This document shows positions 1 to 11,500 of a stretch of DNA of 64,000 nucleotides, piece after piece. The stretch lies in the NCBI GenBank assembly GCA_027625915.1, contig JANTQA010000070.1:1679001-1743000 (forward strand), in the 5' to 3' direction. The notes under the pieces are model-generated. The model did no database searches and was not told where the DNA came from. It worked only from the letters and a program-made list of their open reading frames with translations. The stretch is from Anaeramoeba flamelloides. Lineage: Eukaryota; Metamonada; Anaeramoebidae. Each line of letters starts with the position of its first letter. The stretch's first letter is position 1. The position numbers and the translations under genes are program-made.

Positions 1-146
1 TTATGGTATTTATTTACAAATTGATAAATAAATAAATTAATAAATTTAAATAGAGAAATATTTCTATTTAAAAAAAAGAAAAAACGAAAAAAAGAAAGGA
101 AAAGCGAAAGGAAAATTCAATATGAAGAAATTCTCATTAAAAAAAA

Positions 147-1734
147 TTAAAAAACTTTTTTAAACCCAATCCAATTTAATAATTTTGAGCTATATACAAG
201 GCAGGGTTTTTCAACAAAGTGGTAAGTGATAACTGAGATTGAAAAGACTGTTAAGAAGGCGAAAAATAAGAGAAAGGTGACTGAAGAGTCTCTAAAGTTG
301 GTAACATAAAAGGAATAAACTGGTGCGTGCCATATATATACTTGGTAGGTATAAGGAACAATCTTTGAAAAATATTTGTGGCCCATTACCTTTGAGACAT
401 ATTCTGAGTGGATAATTGGGAAGAGTGTTAAAGCAGCCGCAACTGTTTTTGTAAAGTTTGTAAATTTAAAAATAAAAAATTGTAAAACCCATATGACTAT
501 AAAGATGATTTTAAAATGGGGCTGTGTTAAAATTTTGTTTTTAATCTTGGCAAAGTGGGAAGAGTGGTTGATGTCTGCAATTATTATTCCGCAGACAATT
601 GGGAAATATAGGCTGGTAGTGTCTTTCACCCAAAATAAATAGCTCAACACAATGGAATAAATGATTATTTTGACCTTTGGTGTTTGGCTGTGGACAAACA
701 TTACGATCAGGGCAACGAAAAAGGGCGAAAAGGTCAAGAAGGGTAAAATGTATGTTGGCCCGTTCATTGATCCACAGAAAATGCCGTAAAGGCCACTTTT
801 AAAATAGCATTCGCTAATGTCCTCGGGCATCAGGTTGTAAGGGATGATCCGAAACTGGTAACAGAGCAACAAAAATAATTGGAGCGGGATCAGCGATGGG
901 ATGATCCGAAAGAATCTTCGGCTTAAGCCCGAGAGGATCGACTGCATAGGTAGCCCCTGGAAGATTTTGTAAGAATATAAATAGCCAACCATTAGCAAAA
1001 AGTAGATCACAGAGAGCCACCCATTCAAGATCCGAGCCAAGTATCCAAAGCCAGACCATTCAAATTCTTGATGTTCGCTCCACAAGAGTCTTCGTTCATC
1101 CATCTCGAGCTCAGGAGACAGCCCAGGGATCAGGATATCTAAATGATGAAACATTACAACCAACGAACACAAGACACGAAGGCCATCAAATGATGAAATT
1201 CGATCGATCTTTTGCGTTTTTTTGATTTTGTATTCCTGCTGGTTGTCATTATCACTGTTGTTTTCGCTGCTGAATGTGAGATAATGAAGTCAGTTAGTTG
1301 TTATTATTGCAATGTTATTCGATAAGAGAAAAATAAGTGTTAAAGTAGAAAATGAAAGCTTTAGTTATCTTGAACAATTATAAAGCAATTTTGAAATTTG
1401 TAGCTAATTTGTCAATTTTTTTTTTTTTTGGTTTCCAAATCTTAAAGATCTTTTGCTTTTTCTTTTTTTTTTTTTTTATATAACAACCACTTTTGTTGTG
1501 AAGTTAAATGGAAAAAGTATTCTTTTTTTGGGAATTAATTTGGTTGTTATTTCTTTTGTTGTTGCTTTCTTATTTTATTTTTTTAGTTTGTTTTGTTGTT
1601 TAAGATTAAAAGAGAGAAATGGTGGCTTTAAATAGAAACCTTTGATCAAGTTCTAAATCAAGACTTTGGAATTGTTGAGATTTGTCGATCTCAAAAGAAA
1701 GCCCTCCAAGTTGTTTATATTCTAACGAACTCAT
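147..1734 (-). CDS. Acyltransferase-3 family multipass membrane protein, two exons
   Basis: Predicted 405-residue integral membrane O-acyltransferase of the acyltransferase-3 family. These enzymes move acyl groups onto sugars, lipids or other acceptors; the substrate here is unknown. Exon 2 (147-1269) holds the family signature at residues 55-74, RISSFDGLRxxxSLVVMFHH, whose last-but-one His (about 73) matches the catalytic His. About ten hydrophobic segments follow, ending in a HFVEKP-like block near the C-terminus, also typical of the family. The frame is open upstream of any ATG to a CAG/CAG acceptor. I join it to a coding-looking exon 1 (1640-1734, ATG at 1734-1732, starting MSSLEYKQLGG). 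Its phase-2 donor (AG|GTTTCT) restores frame across a 370-bp intron. Exon 2 identity is strong. Exon 1 rests on phase, donor and codon look only. Terminates in TAA. Confidence 0.8.
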
Positions 1735-3419
1735 TAAAAGAATCAAAAGAAAAATGAATAGCAATCGTGGTTATTGTGATGATTGAATTCTCTGACAAGT
1801 TCCAATTTGGTTACCCTACACTAATTGCTGTCAAACCGAAAGTTTATGTTTCTATTTAGTGTGAGTCAACAAAAATTCCAGATTATTTTTGAATAATTTT
1901 ATTACTGGTTAATAAGCATAAAAAAATTATCGTATGATTAAGATTTTTGAACTTTTGGTATCTGAAAAAAGGTGTGTAATTGTTTGTTTTGTTACTTTTT
2001 CCTGAATTTTCTTTTTCTATTCAAAGAAAATTATTTTTTTGTAAGAAATTTGCAGCATTAAAAATTAATGACTGTTGTTTAGAAAACACAAGTAGCCTTC
2101 TTAATTCGGTGTTTCAAAATGAAAAATCGGTAATTATTTTTTTATAGAAGCTTTCCACATTCAAGCAAGAAAAATCTGCAATAGACAATAAGTAAACCTT
2201 TGGTTGTATTTTTAAAGCTCTACTCTGAAAAAAGAAAATCGTAAAAACAAAGGATCAAATTTGTAAATTGTTCTCAAAAAATAGAAGTGAATTTCCAAAA
2301 AAAAATCTCAAATAATTGCAGAAATTATAATCAAATTTTAAACAAATTCAATTCCTAATTTCAAAGTTTCTCAAAATACAAAGTGGTTTACCTTCAAAAA
2401 TGATTTAGACTTTAGCAAATTATTGTATATTAAATTATAGCCTTTTCAATCCTGACATGAAATTTTCTCTATGCAACAAGGTTTCTATTTGAATTCATTT
2501 TTTTCAATCCAAAAAAAGAAAGTTGTTATTTGCTAAAAAAATCAATAAATGGGCAGTACTCATAAATGTTTTTAAAAACATGGTAACAGTAATCCCTTTT
2601 TTTTTTTTTTTTTGAGTATATTTTAAACTGTTTGAAAATTATTCTCATTATTTTTAAGTTATTATTTGATCTTGGATTTTTTGTTATCTTTTTGGAAGAG
2701 AAATTGAATATTAGCCCTTGTCTTGATTTTTTTACAGAATAACAACTTTCTATTTTTGGATTGAAAAAAATTAATTAAAATAGAAAACTTGTTTCATAAA
2801 AAAATTAGGGTAGCCTTAGGGTAGTTGAACATGTGGTATTGGGGCAACTAGAAGAATATGACTTTTATTTTGAAATACTGATTTGTTACTCCGAGTTTGG
2901 ATTTTTGTGATGTTAGCAATTATTTGAAGAATACTTTGATTTTCTGAGGTTAAAATCTCAATAGTATTTAACTAATTGGAAACTTTTTTAGGAAAAAGAA
3001 TTGGAAATCAGTTCTTTATCTAAAAATAATTATTTTTAATTAAATAGGAATGGAAATAAAACCTAGTATATGATATTTACAAAAAATCAAAAAAATAAAA
3101 ATAAAAAAGTTTTAAAGAATAATTAATAAAAAAATTATTTCTTGATTTAAATTTAATGTTGATTAAAATTACTTCATAACTGCTCAATTTTTTTTAAAAA
3201 TATAAATACTAAAACTTTTTTGAAACAAATTACTTTATATTATATTAAATGAATTTCAAAATTATTTTAAAATTTAATTTCGGTTTCCAAAATTTACTCC
3301 TGTTTTTTTTTTTAAAAGAAACATGATATTTTCAATTTTTTAGAGATAATAATTAATTATATGGTATGTTTTTTGATAATCAAACACTTTTTTATTTTTT
3401 TCTATTTTTATGACTGGAT

Positions 3420-3690
3420 CTTCTTTATATTTAGAAGAGGGGTTATCACGGGAAAGAACAAGTGTTTACTTGTTAATACTGAGACAAGGAAACACGAAAT
3501 ATGAGTAACTTGGAAAAAAAACATAAAGTAAAGAAAAAATACCAAGGAATTAAAGCTAATTAGATCTAAAAATAAAAAAGAAATTCTAACAAATAAGCAA
3601 CGATCCCAAAAGGAACATCAGTGATCAATTATCAAATTAAAGTAAATTAATCAAAAGTATCTAAGCCGTGATTTTGGGATGTTCCTAATT
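3420..3690 (+). repeat. Dispersed repeat A, copy 1
   Basis: This stretch aligns by eye with 44585-44860. Shared landmarks in the same order are TTGTTAATACTGAGA, then an AAACA(C/T)G block, ATGAGTAACTTG, a run ending AAAGAAATT, a TTATCAA block, and GTGATTTTGGG near the end. A shorter inverted copy lies at about 43545-43645. No coding capacity is evident. It is probably a degraded transposable element of unknown class. Confidence 0.6.
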
Positions 3691-3706
3691 AAAGATAGCT
3701 TGGATT

Positions 3707-3902
3707 TTTATTTTTTGATTTTTAACCAATTGCTTATTATAAACCCTTTTTTAATTTCTTTTTTTTTTTTTTCATTTTCTTTTTTATTTTTGTCAATAAT
3801 CTTGATTAATTTTTCTTCATTTTTGATTTTTTGCCAATTTCTTATTATAAACCCTTTTTAAATTTCTTTTTTTTTTTCATTTTCATTTTTATTTTATGTC
3901 AA
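3707..3902 (+). repeat. Tandem duplication, period about 108 bp
   Basis: The block CTTATTATAAACCC followed by a long T tract and a CATTTTC block occurs at 3733 and again at 3841, with matching flanks (GATTTTT upstream, GTCAAT downstream). This is a two-unit direct tandem repeat of pyrimidine-rich DNA at the end of dispersed repeat A. Confidence 0.7.
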
Positions 3903-4889
3903 TTTTTTTTAAGTACTTTCTAAACATTAAAAAAATGTTTGGGTATTTTTTAATTAATTATAAGTGCAAATATTAGGATTTTAAGCTGAAATCACATCAA
4001 GGAAATTAAAGTTAAAGGACAATATAGAGTATAATTTTCTTTCTTTTATAATAATAATATAAATTTTTTTTTTTTTTCATTCAAATTTGATACCCTGAAA
4101 ATATTTTTATATTTTATTTCAATTTTGTAACATCTTATTTTTTTCTTTCTCTTCAACAAATTAAAGCTATCGATTTATTAAAATTTTCATTAATTTTCTT
4201 TTAATATATTAACAAATATACTTTGATTAGACTAATTATAATAAAAAATATTCCAAAAGATTATTCAAAATTAATTCCAATAAAGGTTTTATATAAATAG
4301 AATATTTTTTTTAAAGGTGTGTATCCATTTTGTCTTATAATTTTATTTCTATTTCTATTTTTAATTATTTTTTGAGAAATTTAAATATCAGGTTACGAAT
4401 GTATACTTTTTGTTGATGATTATAAAAGGTATGAAAAGTATTGTGAATCGGGTTGAAGTTTTTTTCTCTTTTTATTTTTTAATTTTAAGTAAATTATTTA
4501 ATATAAATTCTTCAAATATCTTTAAAGTGTGTATAGTTGTTAAAAAAAGACCGAGATATTCTTTTTTTCAAAATTTAAATAGTTATTACTGGAATTATAT
4601 ACCTTTTTTTTTGTTTTATTTTTTTTAATACATTTAAATAATTTGTGAAATTATTATTTATATTACTCTCTAGGTAGGTTCTCATATTTTAGATTCTTTT
4701 ATCGTTGTATTTTTATAATTTATAAGAATTGAGTAAAATCATAAATTTTTCTTTATTTTTTTTCAATTCCAGAAAACCACAGTTAGAGTTTTTTTAATTT
4801 TAGTAATCAATAGAAAATTTAATTAATTTTCTTTTTATTCCAATTATTAAAAATAATAACGACTGTTAGCTTTATTTGGGATTTATGTA

Positions 4890-4975
4890 TCTCTGTAAAA
4901 TCGAGATATTTCACAGACAAAATAGAACACCTCAAGAAAATATAGGTACTACCTAACACTTAGGCACGGAAATTT
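4890..4975 (+). repeat. Partial foldback-family end
   Basis: It contains ACACCTCAAGAAAA..TAGGTAC..ACACTTAGGCACGG. This resembles the 3' ends of the foldback copies at 38.6 and 54.4 kb (ACACTT..ACAAATAAAAT..GAAAACCTCAAGAAAACCTAGG). Only the end is recognisable, so this looks like a decayed or truncated copy. Confidence 0.4.
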
Positions 4976-6583
4976 ATTTATATTAATATTTATATTTCTT
5001 TATTGTTAAATTAGTAATTTTCTTCAACCAATAACACTTTATTAAAAAATTTCCACTAAATTGATTTGGATTTGATCATAAATTTTTTTTCGTTATCGAT
5101 TTCCTGACTAAAATTTTCATTATCTTTTTTTTAAAAAGTTTATTTTTTTTTGATATATGTTTAAAGTCATGTACTATAATTTATTTTTGGGTTTATATCT
5201 TCTTTTAGAGATAAAAATTACCACTTGGTTTCTTTGTGATTTAATTTGTTATTAATTATTTCTGAAGAATTTGCATTAATTTTACAACACTTTTTTTTTT
5301 TTTTTAGATAAATTAATTTAGTTCTATCATTTTTGATTCAGATTGAAAATAACTAGTTTGTAGAATAGTTGGCTAATACATATCAATTTAAATATTTGTA
5401 ATTTTACTCCATTAGCCAAATTTTGTTGTTTAAAAATCATCTTTATTTTTTTGAAGTTACTTTTACTTTTTCGAATTTTTTTTGTAAATATTTTTCTTAT
5501 TCTAACCAGATTCCTAAATATTTTATTTTGGATAAACTTTTTGATCTTAATGTTTTATCAATATTAAGTTTCATTACAAAATTTTGGATAATTATTGATA
5601 TTATTATTAACTTTTTGTCAATTTCTGAAAATGGTACTTCCATTATTAAAAGCAAGTTATAAGCAAATATTTAACTAATCAGCTAAAAATACAAAAAAGG
5701 GTAGATTAAGGTTCTCAAAATCAATTGATCTGTATACTTTTGAATTTAATCTAAATTTTGAAAAAAAAAAAAAGAAAAAAGATTTTTGTTTAATCTGAAC
5801 AAAAATAAATAAAAGCCACTTAACAATAAAAAAAAACTAAAACCATAAGAAAGTCAAAATTATATTTGAAACCATATTTCAGATCAAGACACGATTAAAC
5901 TAGTCACCTCTTAATAAGAATGAACTAACATACTTATTAAAGAGGTATCAAAACTTGAGGATATCATGTGTTTTCCTCAAGATCAAAAATTATATTCCTG
6001 AATATGATATATTAAAGACAAAATCCTGTTGAAAAAAAAATGAATTTATCAAATTCTTGCTAATTATAAACCAAATGAAAAATATTAATCTAATTATTTA
6101 TTTATTTAAAGGTAGGAGAGAAAATATCAAAAGATAGAAATCTCCTGTTTGTCAGAATCACTAACTTTTATTATTTAGTGATTTATATCCTTAATTATAA
6201 CTTTTAATAGTATTAAAAAATTATCGGATAAAAATTATATATTTCTATTTTTTATAAAAAAAAAAAAGATTATTGTTTTTGCATAAAAAGAAAGAGAAGG
6301 AAGATAAAATAAATATTTATATATTGACCAGTAAAGACAAATATAGTGTTATGATGAGAGCCCAATAGTTAATTCCATTTACTTTTTCTGCAAAACGCAT
6401 CTCTAAAAAATTAGCATATTTGTAAATTTTTGAAATAACTCTAAATTTTTTGGAATTTGTTGGAGAACTCTGTGTTATGATTAATTAATTCTTTCTGTCC
6501 AATCAATTTAAAAAAAAAAAAAAAAAAAAACCAACCAATCATTTCATTATAACACTATATTATCCTTCAGGCAAACATGAGGA

Positions 6584-8569
6584 TTACCAAAATTTGAATC
6601 TTAGTCCTTTGATATAATAAATTAAGCCGCCAATCGAAAAGGTAGCCATGTAGAGCATAACGTAGATAAACCCAGTAAATTTACTTAAATAGACTGTTTG
6701 GAAGGTACAATTTGTGATACCGACACAAATATTAGCAAAGATGAAAAGCCACAATTGGTTAAAATTCAAGCCAACTGTAATGGATGTGCTTCTTTCGTTT
6801 AAGGGGAGGTTTTTCATGTAAATGGGCGCAATTTCTTCGTGGTATGGCACTGTAAAGCAGTCTATTGTCATAAAGCCGATCATTTGGAGAAGGAAATGTG
6901 CGATAACGCAAAGGCCGTAGCTCAGGTTTACGGATCTTCTTGACACGGGCTCGACGAATTTGTTGGAGAAGTAATAGCAAATCCAGAGGATTATGTCGAT
7001 CGCGATGAATGCCTTGTACATTTTTAACCAATTTTTTTTGGATTTCCCCTGCTTGAAGATATAGTAGCCGATGGTGCAAGCAACCAAGAACAATGCAAAG
7101 AACCCCGGCAAGGAGGCAAACCCCTCTTTGTTTTTGGTAAAGAAATTAGTCCTTTGGGCGAACTGCAAGAAATCCCTCATTCCGTTTTTGAGTGCAATTT
7201 GGTGGCCGATCATGATAATTACGCCATAGAACGCGGCGTATTTTGGTTGGATGAAATTGAAAAGTACTGTGCTTAAAAAGGTGATCGAGGCCAATGTGTA
7301 AAAAAAGTTCCAATGGACGCCATATTCACTGAAGTGTCTCTGGTAATTCGTCAAAATTAAAGTTAAAAATCTACACAGCCCGACAATGACCAAAGGATAT
7401 GAATACAAACACCCCTTAATGAAGATACGAATAAAGGGCAAAAAGATTGAGAAAATTGTGGTCTTTTTGAGTGTTTTCGTTGGTCTCTGATTTGACGAAT
7501 TCTTGTTTTCGAGTGCTTGTTGTTCGTTATTACTTGCAAATTTGGCTTTTTTTTTTTTTGGAATCTGGGCTGTTGAGTGTTCAAATTCTGTTTGGGTCTC
7601 GTTATCAATTTCGTCAAGTAAATTGCGTTTCTTTTTTTTTTCCTGTTCCTTGTTGATTTTCATATCAGCTTGTTGAATTAATCTTGAATCTTTTTCAGTG
7701 TCTTCGATTTTTAATTCTAAATCCTCAACGTCATTATTGTTGTTGTTGTTATCGTTATTGTTTCCATTTTCATTTTCGTTTTGTTTATTATTTTCGGTAT
7801 TTGGTTTTTTATTTCGGTTTCTTTTTGGTAAATAATCAAAAGGATTAATACCTTGGGTGACCTTAACAAAATTGTTTTTGAAATCCAAAAACGGGTCGAT
7901 CAGTAATTGGAAGAAATATTGGAAAATGGTTAAATCAGATTTGGGGACCAATAATAAATTGTCCTTGGACTTTTCTTCCTTTTTTTGTTTTTTTTTTTTT
8001 TCTTCGTCTTTTTCTCTTGCCCATTGCGCAAACGACCTTACAGGCCCGCACACGAGGCCGTTCACAATGATAAATTCTCCAACGCCAAAGTCCATCAATG
8101 CAAATCCATAATATTCCGTTTTTGAAAACTTTCTTGGGAAGCATTTGAAATTGACAGCCATGATCGCAATCGCTGTCAAGAACAACAACGCCACTCTTGA
8201 CTTCCTGATGATGGTGGGCCGCAGTGGATTCACAGATTTCAAATTAAACCTTTGGAAAATTGGTGTCACAGTGAAATGCAAAAGAAGGCACAGTAGCAAA
8301 TTGAACCCAAAAATATGCCAAACTAACGAGGGCACACACATACCCAAGACCATGGGGAATACGATCAAGATGAACTCATAAATCCCAATGTGCTGCTTTT
8401 TGATCTTGATCCCTTTTGCCGATAACGAATTCAAAATTGCTTTCGTAACCAAAAAGCCTGTGATTGGAATTAGTGTCACTAATGTTGGTTCAAGTGGGCC
8501 TGTGCCAATATTACCTGAAATGAATTTTTCTTTGACTCTTTTGTAATCGTCTCCTTTAAACGTAGACAT
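6584..8569 (-). CDS. PIGW: GPI-anchor inositol acyltransferase PIG-W/GWT1
   Basis: Single-exon, 661-residue ER multipass protein of the PIG-W/GWT1 family, which acylates the inositol of glucosaminyl-phosphatidylinositol during GPI-anchor synthesis. Family hallmarks are clear. Residues 129-165 hold a hydrophobic segment followed by FPRKFSKTEYYG and ALMDFGVG. Residues 411-425 hold HFSEYGVHWNFFYTL, about 480-490 NKEGFASLPGF, and 544-563 RRSVNLSYG then a transmembrane helix. About a dozen hydrophobic helices are visible. The unusual part is a roughly 180-residue hydrophilic insert (about 185-368) rich in Lys, Glu and Asn, including a poly-Asn run, between the conserved N-terminal half and the HWNFF region; it should be one cytosolic loop. 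The human and yeast proteins are about 500 residues, so the insert explains the extra length. The start ATG at 8569 is the first Met of the open frame. Confidence 0.93.
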   Translation of the reverse strand: MSTFKGDDYKRVKEKFISGNIGTGPLEPTLVTLIPITGFLVTKAILNSLSAKGIKIKKQHIGIYEFILIVFPMVLGMCVPSLVWHIFGFNLLLCLLLHFTVTPIFQRFNLKSVNPLRPTIIRKSRVALLFLTAIAIMAVNFKCFPRKFSKTEYYGFALMDFGVGEFIIVNGLVCGPVRSFAQWAREKDEEKKKKQKKEEKSKDNLLLVPKSDLTIFQYFFQLLIDPFLDFKNNFVKVTQGINPFDYLPKRNRNKKPNTENNKQNENENGNNNDNNNNNNDVEDLELKIEDTEKDSRLIQQADMKINKEQEKKKKRNLLDEIDNETQTEFEHSTAQIPKKKKAKFASNNEQQALENKNSSNQRPTKTLKKTTIFSIFLPFIRIFIKGCLYSYPLVIVGLCRFLTLILTNYQRHFSEYGVHWNFFYTLASITFLSTVLFNFIQPKYAAFYGVIIMIGHQIALKNGMRDFLQFAQRTNFFTKNKEGFASLPGFFALFLVACTIGYYIFKQGKSKKNWLKMYKAFIAIDIILWICYYFSNKFVEPVSRRSVNLSYGLCVIAHFLLQMIGFMTIDCFTVPYHEEIAPIYMKNLPLNERSTSITVGLNFNQLWLFIFANICVGITNCTFQTVYLSKFTGFIYVMLYMATFSIGGLIYYIKGLRFKFW

Positions 8570-11500
8570 TTTAATCGAGGTGTGTTTTTATTTTGAAAAA
8601 GATGAAGAAAAAGTGGAAAAATAAGAAAAGCTAAAAAAAATTAATAAATAAAAATTAAAATAAAAAAAACAATAATCAAGAAAAAGAAAAAAAAATGAAT
8701 TGCTTCATCATCTTTTTTTTTTTGTTAGAGTGTTAGCTGGTTACTCATTAATCAAAATCAGTAAAATAGGTGTTCTATTTTTTTTTTTTTTGAAAATTAT
8801 TGAAATTATGTATTAAATCAATAATTCTGTTTTTGGTCAAAAAAGTAAATCTAAAATTGGTTACTGTAACACAATTTTCAATCATGTAAATTTACTTGTC
8901 ACAAAAGAGTGATATTTGGAAAAATCTTTTTGTGATAATACATGATTCCAGTAATAAGCCTGAGTGATCTTGAGAATCACTGAAGCTGAAGTCTATTTGA
9001 ATAGTACCATTTTTCTTCCCCCAATAATTGATTTTTTATTTAACCATCCAATTTTATCCTTTTCTTAAATTTTTCTAATTAACTACCTTTTGCATTTTTC
9101 CTTTCACAAAGCAGACTAAAAACAAAAAATAATTCTTTGGGTGGATTGGAAAAAAAATTTCCTTTAGTATTTCTTCAAAAACAGATTCCTTTTTCATAAA
9201 GAGTTCCGTGTATTGTGACAGTTTTTTTCGAAAACCTGATTTATTTTATTTTGAATGTGAAATAGTAATTGGAGAGTGAACATGGAGTTTTTTCTTTTGT
9301 CATTTGTTGAGGTGCAATCAAATTACGAACTCTGTTTGATTTAATTTGTAACTCTTATAAAAAAACAAAAAAATTTTTTTTATAAATGATACAGTTGTGA
9401 TGAAAAGTGTCAACGAAACTTTTACTGGAGTTCGCAAATCTTTACCAATCTTGGAATGGTAAAATTATGTTTTTACTTTTTTTTTAGAAAAATAAAAAAA
9501 TTAGGTTGAAATTTGCCTTCAACTTATATGTATTAAAAAAGTAATCGAATTGAATAATTGTATCAGAAAATTTGATAGCTTAGAGGATTTTTCCAAGAAT
9601 TGTTTTAACTTGTTTTTCTCAAATAAGGTTTCAATTTTACATGATATTTTTGCTATCCAAATTGGAATTAGCTCAAAGTGTGACATCCTGTTTTATCGAA
9701 TTTACTCTTCAATCAAAAATTTTTGATATAATTGCGAACATATTTGGATATCTTTTTTAGATAACAAATCTTATTAAAAAAAGAAATCTATTGTAAAAGA
9801 AAAAAATTCTGAATATTCAAATCTCTTTTGAAAGATGTTATTTTGTGAAGATATGGAAAAAAGGATCTATTCTTTTGTTGGTTTTACTTGAGAGGAAAAA
9901 AGCAAATAAATTGAAAATTAAATAGAATTTTTTTTCCTCTTTTAATACAAGTGCCTGAATTATTAAATTCAAAAACCATTTTAAGGTCACCAATGAAGCT
10001 TTGAAGAAAAGTTAAATGTGTTTTGATGTTTTAGTTTTATTCCAATTATATTATTTTTTCTCTTTAATTGCTAAGGAATTTTAGGTTTTCTCATTAAAAA
10101 GATTACAAACACTCCAATTTTTAATAATGAGTCCAAGAAAAATTTTGATTCCTAACAATTACAAAAATCTTATTTCTAAACACTTTCCAAATGTTTTCGT
10201 ATTGACAAAGGTATTTGTAAAGTATAGATTTTCATTTTTAGAATCTTGGAAAATTGAAGATCTTGGTAAATTTATAAAAAAAACATTTTATTTCATGATC
10301 TTTTAAAACCCTTAAAGTGACAAAAATAAAATTGATTTTGATTTCCAATTTAGGAAATCTTTATTTTTGGTTAAATTACATCTTATACTTCAAAATTAAA
10401 CAGCTTTAAAAGTTAATTATAGCAACTGAATATAATATTGTTAAAAGATAAATTTTTTTTTTAAATATTGATATATATAAATATAAACCCCATTCAAAAA
10501 ATTTGGACACACCCAAAATCAAAAATAAGCAAAACAAAACCCAATTTATTATATTTTTCCAAACGTAATATTAAACCACATTTAAGTAATCCAGTCTTAA
10601 TAATATACTAAGTAATCGTTTTAACCCAAATAGTGAAGAAAAAAATATAAAACTCAAAAATAACAATCTTTGTGTGTCCAAAATGATGAAACGATTGGAA
10701 CAAAAAATTTGTTGAAATTTTACCAATAATTGTTGATCCATCAAATGATAAGATACCATCAGCAGATTGTATGTGATTTTTCTATTTAACAAACTCAACA
10801 CTAACCTTCTATCAACCTTCGAAAAATAAATTCCATATCGAACCAAACAGATTACTCAAATGAAAAAAAGGAAATCCAAACAAAACAAAAAAGATAAAAA
10901 ATATAATAGAATTTAAAATCAAAATTATTTCCAAATTGGATTTAAAGTCTGGTATTGTTTATTTTTTAACTGTACAAACAGTGTCCATATTTTTCGAATA
11001 TACTTATATATATTAATATATATATATATACCAATATTTATAAATAATCACAAAAGTACTATCACAATTTTATTAATATGCGAGAACTGAAATCTAATAC
11101 AAATAAAGAAAAAATATTTTTAAAAGAACACCTTTTAAAGTAAAAACATAATAGAACCCAAGTTCGGTCTTTTTTTGAATTTTGATAAAAATTAAAACAT
11201 CATTTATTTATCCAAAAACGTTTCGAAAACAACAAGCCATATAAAAAAAGCAATTTTTACACACCACTTTTCTTATTTCTCAATATTTCTCAAAGAATCT
11301 TACCACCATTATCACAAAATCTAGAATATTTCAACATTGGAAGAAAGTGAGTATAGCATTACTATTTTGATTTTCGAACCTTTTCAAGACAAATTTCAAA
11401 CCTAGATCTTGAAAATAAACGCTTTTTCAAATAAAAGGGCACGAGAAAATTTCAATAATCATTCATAATTGAATCAAATAAATTGTAGTATCATTATAAA

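Larger units (their letters stand above)
1735..6583. other. Gene-free interval with dispersed repeats
   Basis: Between the heads-up acyltransferase gene and the 3' end of PIG-W I see no coding exon or RNA gene. The DNA is very A+T rich with many T and A homopolymers. It contains a dispersed repeat also found near 44.6 kb, a 108-bp tandem duplication near 3.7-3.9 kb, and a partial copy of the foldback family near 4.9 kb. Regulatory sites for the acyltransferase gene, whose start lies at 1734, should be here but none is recognisable. Confidence 0.6.

Noticed and set aside
10571-10846. 91-aa minus-strand frame inside MITE copy 1 as a transposase
   Set aside because: Broken by stops in the other two copies, and no DDE motif is present. 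At most an N-terminal remnant.
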